Positions 1 to 5,343 of a stretch of 12,053 nucleotides of DNA are shown here, in pieces; within the stretch, counting starts at the first letter, position 1; every line of letters starts with the position of its first letter. The notes below the pieces were generated by a model. The model saw only the letters and a program-made list of their open reading frames with translations. It was not told the origin of the DNA and ran no database searches. A program made the position numbers and the translations under genes. The DNA is from Oscillospiraceae bacterium (GTDB lineage Bacteria; Bacillota; Clostridia; Oscillospirales; Oscillospiraceae), in contig JAFQSI010000028.1 of NCBI GenBank assembly GCA_017409645.1, positions 1 through 12,053 of the forward strand, written 5' to 3'.

Positions 1-14
1 CGAACAGCTTGTTT

Positions 15-43
15 AGTTTAGCACATCGTCTCGCTTTTGTCAA
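15..43 (-). promoter_or_regulatory. Downstream promoter (P2) of a leftward tandem pair
   Basis: Read on the minus strand, -35 TTGACA (positions 43-38) and -10 TAAACT (20-15) are separated by 17 bp, with TGC directly before the -10 (extended -10). A-tracts lie upstream of the -35 (about 44-66), as in an UP element. The stretch 19-55 repeats, with few differences, the stretch 133-170 that contains the other promoter. Transcription would start near position 8 and leave the window. The target is outside the window and unknown. A tandem strong pair with A-tracts is typical of rRNA or tRNA operons. Confidence 0.75.
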
Positions 44-128
44 GCACTTTTTTCAAGATTTTTTGATCTTTTTGTCGGCGCTTATCGCTTTCCGTTGTGC
101 CGTGCCGTCTCTCGCAGACAGCTTGCAT

Positions 129-157
129 ATAATAGCACCTCGTCCCCCATTTGTCAA
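129..157 (-). promoter_or_regulatory. Upstream promoter (P1) of a leftward tandem pair
   Basis: On the minus strand, -35 is a perfect TTGACA (157-152), the spacer is 17 bp, and -10 is TATTAT (134-129) preceded by TGC (extended -10). Upstream lie phased A-tracts (about 160-190, read as runs of six A). The -35 box contains the stop codon of the membrane-protein gene ending at 154, so the A-tract region doubles as the coding sequence for that protein's lysine-rich tail. The predicted start is near position 122. The ger operon could also read through into whatever lies to the left. Confidence 0.8.
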
Positions 158-1026
158 GCACCTTTTTTCACTTTTTTCATTTTTTGAAAAAACGGTGTAA
201 TTACCCACCAAAACAGGCTCAAAACGGTCAAAAAACGGATGTCGGGTTGCTGTCTGAAAAGGACGAGTGCTGTCGCTGTCCCCCACACGAGGACATATGG
301 CAACCTTTCTCCCATCCCCCCTCCTTTCGCGATCTGTACCGCGCTGTGAAAGAGCCAGCAGGCCAGGGCATACCAGCCCAGAGTCATCCCGGCGGCGACC
401 ACAGGCTCCAGGTGTCCGAGTCCCCGGGCCGTCTGGTAGAGCGGATCGGGAGCAGCCAGGGCAACCGGGTTCGATGTGACGGCCTGGACGAGGAGGGCCG
501 GAGCAATGACCGCGGCTGCGGCTCCAAGGATCCGTTTTCCCTTTTCCGACTCCCCGGCTGCCGGGAGATTGGGGAGCAGCAGCACCAGTGTCAGGCCCAG
601 GGGCCATGGAGTCAGCTGGGGCCTGAGCCACTCCGGCTCGGCATGCGCGGCTCCCGAGACAGCTGCCGGGATCGCCAGCAGGGCCATGCAGAAGGCCAGG
701 ACCGCACCGACTCTTGGTGCAGAATTGGCGCCGGTGAAGGCGGCCAGGGTCAGCAGCGTCAGCGGGACCACCAGATCATTGTCCGAGGGCCAGTAAGCTG
801 CGCTTGCCGGGAGCAGTGCGCCCGCCGCGACGCCGAGCCAGAGGATCTGAAGGACCGCGCCGTTCTTCGGCATCCCCTCCCAGCTTTTGGGCAGGAGCAT
901 CAGGGGCAAGACCGCCAGGGTCGCCAGTGCTGTGACGAACCAGCCGGAGCCGGAGAAGTGGGCCGCGGGCGCTGCGATGGCGGCCAGGAGCCAGAGGGTA
1001 TGCTGTTTGGGAGTGTTGTGGGACAT
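154..1026 (-). CDS. Multi-pass membrane protein, probable divergent GerB-type germinant permease
   Basis: The product is 290 aa and strongly hydrophobic, with about 8-10 predicted membrane spans (roughly residues 11-26, 28-47, 56-75, 82-98, 104-123, 141-155, 166-183, 208-229, 243-257, 264-281) and a basic tail (KMKKVKKGA). It is the third gene of the minus-strand ger operon, where a GerAB/GerKB-like permease of the APC superfamily is expected. The pattern around residues 195-230 (DPLYQTARGLGHLEP, then a span) resembles the late part of GerB proteins. GerB proteins are usually about 360 aa, so this one is short. GerB permeases sit in the inner spore membrane and take part in germinant recognition. 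The start at 1026 is chosen because GGAG lies 8 nt upstream. The stop overlaps the -35 box of promoter P1. The membrane location is clear from sequence. The GerB assignment rests mainly on position and weak similarity; it could be an unrelated membrane protein. Confidence 0.6.
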   Translation of the reverse strand: MSHNTPKQHTLWLLAAIAAPAAHFSGSGWFVTALATLAVLPLMLLPKSWEGMPKNGAVLQILWLGVAAGALLPASAAYWPSDNDLVVPLTLLTLAAFTGANSAPRVGAVLAFCMALLAIPAAVSGAAHAEPEWLRPQLTPWPLGLTLVLLLPNLPAAGESEKGKRILGAAAAVIAPALLVQAVTSNPVALAAPDPLYQTARGLGHLEPVVAAGMTLGWYALACWLFHSAVQIAKGGGMGERLPYVLVWGTATALVLFRQQPDIRFLTVLSLFWWVITPFFQKMKKVKKGA

Positions 1027-1044
1027 GGGACAGGCTCCGTTCTT

Positions 1045-1079
1045 GAAATGCTGAATACAAAATGCTGAATGCAGAATTA
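1045..1079. repeat. Heptanucleotide repeat array A (5 units)
   Basis: There are five 7-nt units: GAAATGC, TGAATAC, AAAATGC, TGAATGC, AGAATTA. The array fills most of the 50-bp gap between the mini-GerC and membrane-protein genes. Its last unit contains the stop codon (TAA on the minus strand at 1079-1077) of the GerC-like gene. Confidence 0.7.
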
Positions 1080-1493
1080 TGATGTTTGGGCGCGGAGGTG
1101 GGCGAGGGTGGTTTTGGGGGTGTGGATGGAGAGGTATTTTGCAGCGGCAGGGAGGTCCGGCTTTTCTGTGGTGAAGAAGACACGGCAGTCCGGGCGCAGG
1201 AGTTCGTAAAAGTCGGGCGTGATGGGCACTTGGGGGTCCAGAATCAGAAATTCTGCGGTTTCCAGGAAGATCTCCCCGTCGGAGCTTTCTTTCATATCAT
1301 CGGTGGCTTCGGTCAGATCGTGGCCGGAGCCGTGGTCGCCGGTGTCCGTCTCGATATGCAGTTCCCCTGCTTCCATATATAGGTATACTGCCTGAACGGG
1401 CTCCAGCCTGGAGATATCCCGGGAGGGGTGGGGCAGGCGGGACAGCAGGGCGATGGCCGCCAGGACCGCCGCCGGATACAGCCATTTTTTCAT
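1077..1493 (-). CDS. Short GerC-like protein of the ger operon
   Basis: The product is 138 aa. An N-terminal hydrophobic signal or anchor (residues 3-18) is followed by a soluble domain. The residues DISRLEPVQAVYL, the DTGDHGSG turn, and FLETAEFLIL followed by a DFYELLRPDCRVFF-like stretch follow the N-terminal domain of Ger(x)C proteins (strand, glycine-rich turn, helix, then hydrophobic strand). Normal GerC/GerKC lipoproteins are about 370-400 aa with a lipobox Cys. Here there is no Cys after the hydrophobic segment, and the middle and C-terminal domains are absent. The reading frame is clean, so this is a small intact gene rather than an obvious frameshift. It overlaps the end of gerA by 4 nt (ATGA) and has a strong GGGAGGAG site 2 nt before the ATG, indicating translational coupling. 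GerC proteins normally sit on the outer face of the inner spore membrane. The assignment is an inference from context and pattern. Confidence 0.6.
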   Translation of the reverse strand: MKKWLYPAAVLAAIALLSRLPHPSRDISRLEPVQAVYLYMEAGELHIETDTGDHGSGHDLTEATDDMKESSDGEIFLETAEFLILDPQVPITPDFYELLRPDCRVFFTTEKPDLPAAAKYLSIHTPKTTLAHLRAQTS

Positions 1494-2857
1494 TGCTCCT
1501 CCCTCCCCGCTCTGTGCCGCAGCAGCTGACTGGTACTGCCGTCAGAAAAGGGCGCCAGATAGGGCACCTCCAGACTGGTCAGCCCCGCCAGGTGGATGAG
1601 CATGGCGATGAAGCCCGCGGTGACGCCGAACAGTCCTGCAAAGGCCCCAAGGATGGAAAACCCGAACCGGAAGAGCCGGGCCGCCTGGGAAAAATCCCGG
1701 TTCGGCAGGGCGAAGCCGCAGATGCCCGAAAGGCTCACGGCGATCAGGGCCGACGGGGAGATCAGGCTCGCCTCCACCGCCGCAGAGCCCACCACGATGC
1801 CGCCGATGATGGAGACGGACTGGCCCACGCTCTGGGGCAGGTGGATGCCCGCCTCCTGCAGCAGCTCAAAGGCCAGCAGCAGGGCCAGGACCTCCGCCGC
1901 CGTGGAAAAGGGCACCGACTGCTTGCTCTCGATGATGGAGCGCAGCAGGGGCAGGGGGATCATCTGCTGGTGAAAGGCAGCCAGGGCGATATAGACCGCC
2001 GGAAGCAGCAGGCTCAAAAGCAGCGCTCCATAGCGCAGGATCCGGATCATCGACGCGGAGACATAGTCCATCCCCTCGTCCTCCGGGGAGGTCATCAGAT
2101 ATCCCAGGTCCACCGGCAGCAGGTAGCCCTGGGGCAGGCCGTCCACCAGCAGACCCACCCTGCCCGAGAGCAGGCCCTGGGCGAATTTGTCGGTCCTCTC
2201 GGTATATTGCAGCAGCGGAAAGGGCGTCGCCCGGCTGCCGGTGACCTGCTCCTCCACATCCGCGGGGGTCAGCAGGCTCTGGGTATCCAGCGCAGCGAGT
2301 CTTTTTTGGAGCCGGGACACCAGCTGCGGGTCCGTCAGCCCCTCGATCCAGACCACCGCCAGATTGGTCAGGGTCCTCGTGCCCGCCACGCTCTGGGCAA
2401 AGCGCAGGGCCGGGGTCCGCAGGTGGCGGCGGATCAGGCTGGTATTGGTGCGGACCGTCTCGGTGAAGGCGTCCTTGGGGCCTTTGATGGTGTTTTCTAC
2501 CGTGGGCGCGGAGACGGAGCGCTTCTCCGGGGTCTTGACCTCGTAGGCCACCGCCCCCGCGCCGGGGAAGAGGACCACCACGAAGCCGTTGACCAGCTTG
2601 GACGCCACCGTCTGCTCGTCGGCGCAGGGGTCCGCCACATTGTTGTAGACCGTGCCGTCCAGGGCCGCGTCGTAAAGGCTCTGCATGGGGCCCTCCGGCA
2701 GCTTCGACAGGGGCTTGAAGACCATATCCGAGGCGGTGACGGATGCGATCAAGCCGTCGATCATGTAGGCATAGATTGTATGGCCTCCGCAGCGGAGCTT
2801 CCGGGAAATGAAGTCGCCGGTGTCGCCGAAGACGGCGCAGATGGATTCGTGGGTCAT
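1490..2857 (-). CDS. Spore germination protein, GerA family (GerAA/GerKA-like)
   Basis: The product is 455 aa, typical for GerA subunits, which run about 450-540 aa. It is the A subunit of a germinant receptor in the inner spore membrane, which starts germination on sensing small nutrients. Numbering is from the ATG at 2857. The N-terminal soluble half (about 1-270) contains the family hallmark TIKGPKDAFTE followed by TNTSLIRRHLRTP (about 123-149) and VWIEGLTDP (about 169-177). The C-terminal half has four to five membrane spans from about residue 274 and the conserved GIHLPQSVGQSVSIIGGIVV and GSAAVEASLISP stretches (about 337-368). Start choice: a GTG at 2866 is also in frame but has no ribosome binding site, while the ATG at 2857 has AGGTG 6 nt upstream. 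It is the first gene of a minus-strand operon and overlaps the next gene by 4 nt. The A-C-B order matches the gerK arrangement of Bacillus subtilis. Which germinant it senses cannot be read from the sequence. Confidence 0.95.
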   Translation of the reverse strand: MTHESICAVFGDTGDFISRKLRCGGHTIYAYMIDGLIASVTASDMVFKPLSKLPEGPMQSLYDAALDGTVYNNVADPCADEQTVASKLVNGFVVVLFPGAGAVAYEVKTPEKRSVSAPTVENTIKGPKDAFTETVRTNTSLIRRHLRTPALRFAQSVAGTRTLTNLAVVWIEGLTDPQLVSRLQKRLAALDTQSLLTPADVEEQVTGSRATPFPLLQYTERTDKFAQGLLSGRVGLLVDGLPQGYLLPVDLGYLMTSPEDEGMDYVSASMIRILRYGALLLSLLLPAVYIALAAFHQQMIPLPLLRSIIESKQSVPFSTAAEVLALLLAFELLQEAGIHLPQSVGQSVSIIGGIVVGSAAVEASLISPSALIAVSLSGICGFALPNRDFSQAARLFRFGFSILGAFAGLFGVTAGFIAMLIHLAGLTSLEVPYLAPFSDGSTSQLLRHRAGREEQ

Positions 2858-2898
2858 ACTATTCACCTCGCACAGGAGGATGCCCGGAAAGCGCGGAA

Positions 2899-2904
2899 AT
2901 TATA
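2899..2904 (-). promoter_or_regulatory. Possible -10 box for the ger operon
   Basis: A perfect TATAAT lies on the minus strand 42 bp before the gerA-like ATG, at the junction with heptamer array B. No good -35 is seen at 16-18 bp (the best is TCGTAA, 3 of 6 matches). Ger operons are usually driven by the forespore factor sigma-G, for which I see no convincing match, so this box may be fortuitous. Confidence 0.3.
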
Positions 2905-3161
2905 CGAATTACGAATTACGAATTACGAATTACAAATTATAATGCCGATCGGCTTGAGTCAACAAAACAAAATCGCGAACTCTCGGCCCCCTCTCAGAGG
3001 GGGCTGTCACCGCCTGTGGCGGTGACTGGGGGAGTGTCCTGCCATTGGAGGCACACCCCCTCCACCGCTTACGCGGTCCCCCTCCCCCTATGGGGGAGGC
3101 AAGAAGCTGCGCTGCTGACTTAAGCCGATCGGCATAATTTGTAATTTATAATTTGTAATTC
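2903..3161. mobile_element. ~260-bp inverted-repeat element (MITE-like), copy 1
   Basis: The left edge is a heptamer tract (GAATTAC four times, then AAATTAT, 2903-2943). The right edge is its inverse (ATAATTT, GTAATTT, ATAATTT, GTAATTC, 3134-3161). Just inside lie inverted arms GCCGATCGGCTT-G-AGTCA (from 2944) and, on the other strand, GCCGATCGGCTT-A-AGTCA (from 3133). The interior holds a string of hairpins (2986-3099). There is no open reading frame with a start and ribosome binding site, so any mobility would be non-autonomous. It fills the gap between the divergent ger operon and Nudix gene. I see no clear target-site duplication. Confidence 0.6.
2981..3101. repeat. Multi-hairpin repeat core, copy 1
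   Basis: Perfect stems, in order: GCCCCCTC/GAGGGGGC (2986-3004, loop TCA), GTCACCGCC/GGCGGTGAC (3006-3026, loop TGT), ACCGC/GCGGT (3064-3077) and CCTCCCCC/GGGGGAGG (3081-3099, loop TAT). A less certain pairing joins 3029-3037 with 3053-3060. Between stems 2 and 4 lies the unpaired string TCCTGCCATTGGA (3037-3049), which is identical in the second copy near 6583. It could act as structured RNA or as DNA hairpins. No function is assigned. Confidence 0.75.
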
Positions 3162-3181
3162 CTTGCCCCCTGTGCTATAGT
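3153..3181 (+). promoter_or_regulatory. Promoter for the Nudix-mnmE-desulfurase cluster
   Basis: -35 TTGTAA (3153-3158), 17-bp spacer, -10 TATAGT (3176-3181) with TGC just before it (extended -10). The -35 lies inside the right-hand heptamer tract of the inverted-repeat element, so the element's edge supplies part of the promoter. The predicted start is near 3188, about 30 nt before the Nudix ATG. Confidence 0.55.
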
Positions 3182-3218
3182 AAAAGGTACGAAACCAAAT
3201 GAAACGAGGTTATCTAAC

Positions 3219-3836
3219 ATGAGTCGGATCAAGGGTGTGAAGCGGCTGACGGAAAACCGCTTTTTGAATCTTTACGAGCTGGACGCCCGGCAGCGGGACG
3301 GAAAGGCCATCACCTATTATGTGGCCTCCCGGGCCAAGTCCATGGAAAAGCTGAAGGCCGTGGAGGGCCATCGGCGGGCTGACGGCGTGATCATGTACGG
3401 CGTTTACGGCGAGCAGAAGGACCGGATCGTGCTGATCCGGCAGTATCGGTATCCGTTGGGGGATTACATCTACGAGTTCCCCGCGGGGCTGGTGGAGCCG
3501 GGTGAGGATGTCCGGGAAGCGGGCATCCGGGAGATGTTTGAGGAGACGGGTCTGACCTTCGTCCCCAGGGACGGCGGCGATTTTGAGCGGCCCTTCTTCA
3601 CCACTGTGGGCATGACCGACGAGAGCTGCACCATGGTCTTCGGCTACTGCCAGGGCACGCCCACCAACGCCAACCAGGAGGCCGCCGAGGACATCCAGGT
3701 GGTACTGGCGGACCGGGCCGAGTGCCGCCGGATCCTGAAGGAGGAGAATGTGGCGATCATGCCCGCGTATATGATCATGCATTTTTTGAGTTCTCAGGGG
3801 GACCCGCTGGATTTTTTGAAAAGTGCTGAGTTCTGA
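3219..3836 (+). CDS. Nudix hydrolase, ADP-ribose pyrophosphatase type
   Basis: The product is 205 aa. A full Nudix box spans residues 90-112 (G at 90, E at 96, then REMFEETGL), matching G-x5-E-x7-R-E-U-x-E-E-x-G-U, which binds Mg2+ and hydrolyses the diphosphate bond. The preceding RQYRYPLGDYIYEFPAG (74-90) is characteristic of the NudF/ADP-ribose pyrophosphatase branch, which cleaves ADP-ribose to AMP and ribose 5-phosphate in the cytoplasm. Length and layout are normal for that family. GAGGT lies 8 nt upstream of the ATG. The last four codons (SAEF) and the stop lie inside heptamer array C, so the extreme C-terminus is encoded by the repeat. It is probably the first gene of an operon with mnmE 57 bp downstream, since no terminator separates them. 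The exact substrate within the Nudix family is inferred. Confidence 0.9.
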   Translation: MSRIKGVKRLTENRFLNLYELDARQRDGKAITYYVASRAKSMEKLKAVEGHRRADGVIMYGVYGEQKDRIVLIRQYRYPLGDYIYEFPAGLVEPGEDVREAGIREMFEETGLTFVPRDGGDFERPFFTTVGMTDESCTMVFGYCQGTPTNANQEAAEDIQVVLADRAECRRILKEENVAIMPAYMIMHFLSSQGDPLDFLKSAEF

Positions 3837-3855
3837 GGGCTGAGTGCTGAGTGAT
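3821..3855. repeat. Heptanucleotide repeat array C (5 units)
   Basis: Five units: AAGTGCT, GAGTTCT, GAGGGCT, GAGTGCT, GAGTGAT. The array starts inside the Nudix gene and supplies its last residues and its TGA stop (3834-3836), then runs on into the gap before mnmE. Confidence 0.7.
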
Positions 3856-3893
3856 TTCCTGACGATCAATCAAGCCGACGAAGGAGCGTTTTT

Positions 3894-5255
3894 ATGTCTC
3901 AAATCATTGCAGCCGTATCCACGGGAATGGCTGTTTCTGCAATTGGAATCATCCGCATGACGGGCGCAGGGTGCGCCGGGGTTGCGGACAAGGTATTTAC
4001 AAGGATCAACGGCAGGCCGCTGGCCCAGGCGCCTGAGCGCAAATTGGTGCTGGGTGAGCTGCATGACGCCCAGGGTCGGGTCATCGACCAGTGCTGTGCC
4101 GTGTTTACTCCCGGTCCCAACTCCTACACCGGCGAGGACACGGTGGAGTTTCACTGTCACGGCTCCCCGGCCGTATTGGCGGCGGGGCTGGACGCCCTGT
4201 ATCGGGCGGGCGCAAGGCCTGCCCAGCGGGGCGAATTCACCAAGCGGGCGTTTCTCAACGGACGGATGGATCTGACCGCCGCCGAGGCCGTCATCGATCT
4301 GATCGAAGCGGAGACGGCCGAGGCCGCCGCCAACGCCGCCGGTCAGGTGGGCGGGCGGCTCCAGAAGCGTCTGGAGCCCATCTACAACGAATTGACGGAT
4401 CTGTGCAGCCATTTCCACGCGGTGCTGGACTATCCCGACGAGGACATCGACGATTTCCGGCTGGAGGAATACGCCGGGCAGCTGAAGCGGAACGGCAAGG
4501 CGCTGGAAGCGCTCCTGTCCACTTATCAGCAGGGCCAGCTTCTGAAAAAGGGCGTCCGGGCCGCCATCGTGGGCAAGCCCAACGTGGGCAAGAGCAGTCT
4601 GCTCAATGCCCTGGCGGGATATGAGCGGGTCATCGTCACCGAGGTGGCCGGAACCACCCGGGACACTGTCGAGGAAACGGTGAAGCTGGGCGGCGTGCTG
4701 CTGCGGCTCATCGACACCGCCGGTATCCGGGAGACTTCCGACCGGATCGAGGCCATGGGCGTGGAGCGGAGCCGGAGGGCCATCGAAAGCGCGGACCTGG
4801 TGATCCTGATGCTCGACAGCGCCGCTCCCCTGTCCGACGAGGACGAGGCCGTCATCGAGCTTTGCGAGGAGCTGGAAAATGTGGTGGTCCTGCTGAACAA
4901 GTCGGACCAGAAGCCCGTCATTGAGCCCGGGGATCTGCCCTTCATGACCATCATCTGCTGCTCCGCCAAGACCGGCGAGGGTCTGGAGCAGCTGGCGGAT
5001 GTGGTGGAGGAGTGGTTCGGCGACGAGATGCCCTGCGACGGCTCCATCCTGACCAATGCCCGCCAGTTCGACGCCATCCGGCGGGCCCACGAGGCCATCG
5101 TGTCCGCATTGAAGGGCCTGCGCATGGGCTTCACCCCCGACGCGGTGCTGACCGATGTAGAGGAGGCCATGGAGGCCATGGGCGAGGTCACGGGCGCGAC
5201 GGTCCGGGAGGACATTACGGCCAGGATCTTTGAGCGGTTCTGTGTAGGAAAATGA
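3894..5255 (+). CDS. mnmE: tRNA uridine-5-carboxymethylaminomethyl(34) synthesis GTPase MnmE
   Basis: The product is 453 aa, the normal length for MnmE (TrmE). With MnmG it forms the complex that installs (carboxymethyl)aminomethyl groups at C5 of wobble uridine-34 in certain tRNAs, using a folate one-carbon unit, GTP and FAD. Domains: N-terminal tetrahydrofolate-binding domain (about 1-118, with PGPNSYTGED at 73-82), helical domain, inserted G domain (about 222-375) and the C-terminal FCVGK (449-453), whose Cys is conserved in the family. G-domain motifs: P-loop GKPNVGKSS (227-235), GTTRDT (253-258), DTAG (274-277), NKSD (335-338) and SAK (357-359). AAGGAG lies 7 nt before the ATG. In many Firmicutes mnmE lies in a cluster with rnpA, yidC, jag and mnmG. 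Here it sits instead between a Nudix gene and a cysteine desulfurase. Confidence 0.97.
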   Translation: MSQIIAAVSTGMAVSAIGIIRMTGAGCAGVADKVFTRINGRPLAQAPERKLVLGELHDAQGRVIDQCCAVFTPGPNSYTGEDTVEFHCHGSPAVLAAGLDALYRAGARPAQRGEFTKRAFLNGRMDLTAAEAVIDLIEAETAEAAANAAGQVGGRLQKRLEPIYNELTDLCSHFHAVLDYPDEDIDDFRLEEYAGQLKRNGKALEALLSTYQQGQLLKKGVRAAIVGKPNVGKSSLLNALAGYERVIVTEVAGTTRDTVEETVKLGGVLLRLIDTAGIRETSDRIEAMGVERSRRAIESADLVILMLDSAAPLSDEDEAVIELCEELENVVVLLNKSDQKPVIEPGDLPFMTIICCSAKTGEGLEQLADVVEEWFGDEMPCDGSILTNARQFDAIRRAHEAIVSALKGLRMGFTPDAVLTDVEEAMEAMGEVTGATVREDITARIFERFCVGK

Positions 5256-5326
5256 GATTGGAGATTGAAGAGTGAAGAGTGGAGATCATCTTTCATCTCC
5301 ACTCTCCAATCTCCACTCTTCAATCT
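5255..5326. repeat. Heptamer-built 32-bp inverted repeat between mnmE and the desulfurase gene
   Basis: The left arm 5255-5286 reads in 7-nt units (GATTGGA, GATTGAA, GAGTGAA, GAGTGGA). The right arm 5295-5326 is its inverse in shuffled order (on the minus strand GATTGAA, GAGTGGA, GATTGGA, GAGTGGA). The arms pair at 27 of 32 positions around an 8-nt loop, with the inner 10 bp perfect. The right arm is followed by GTTTTT (5327-5332). The array begins at the last base of the mnmE stop codon. It may act as an attenuator or weak terminator, or protect the mnmE transcript's 3' end. Confidence 0.75.
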
Positions 5327-5343
5327 GTTTTTAAGAGGTTTTT

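Noticed and set aside
2858..2866. GTG start at 2866 for the gerA-like gene
   Set aside because: No Shine-Dalgarno lies upstream of it, and the GTG itself overlaps the AGGTG site that serves the ATG at 2857.
2903..2943. Possible CRISPR-like repeat tract
   Set aside because: The units are 7 nt and contiguous with no spacers, and no cas genes are present.
1493..3025. Open frame of 510 codons on the plus strand opposite the gerA gene
   Set aside because: It is rich in Gln, Arg and Gly with no hydrophobic core or motif, and runs through the repeat element. It is the shadow of gerA, whose family motifs are clear.
3870..5090. Open frame of 406 codons opposite mnmE, and a similar one opposite the Nudix gene (3210-3869)
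   Set aside because: The sense-strand genes have full family motifs and ribosome binding sites. The antisense frames have low-complexity composition and no start signals.
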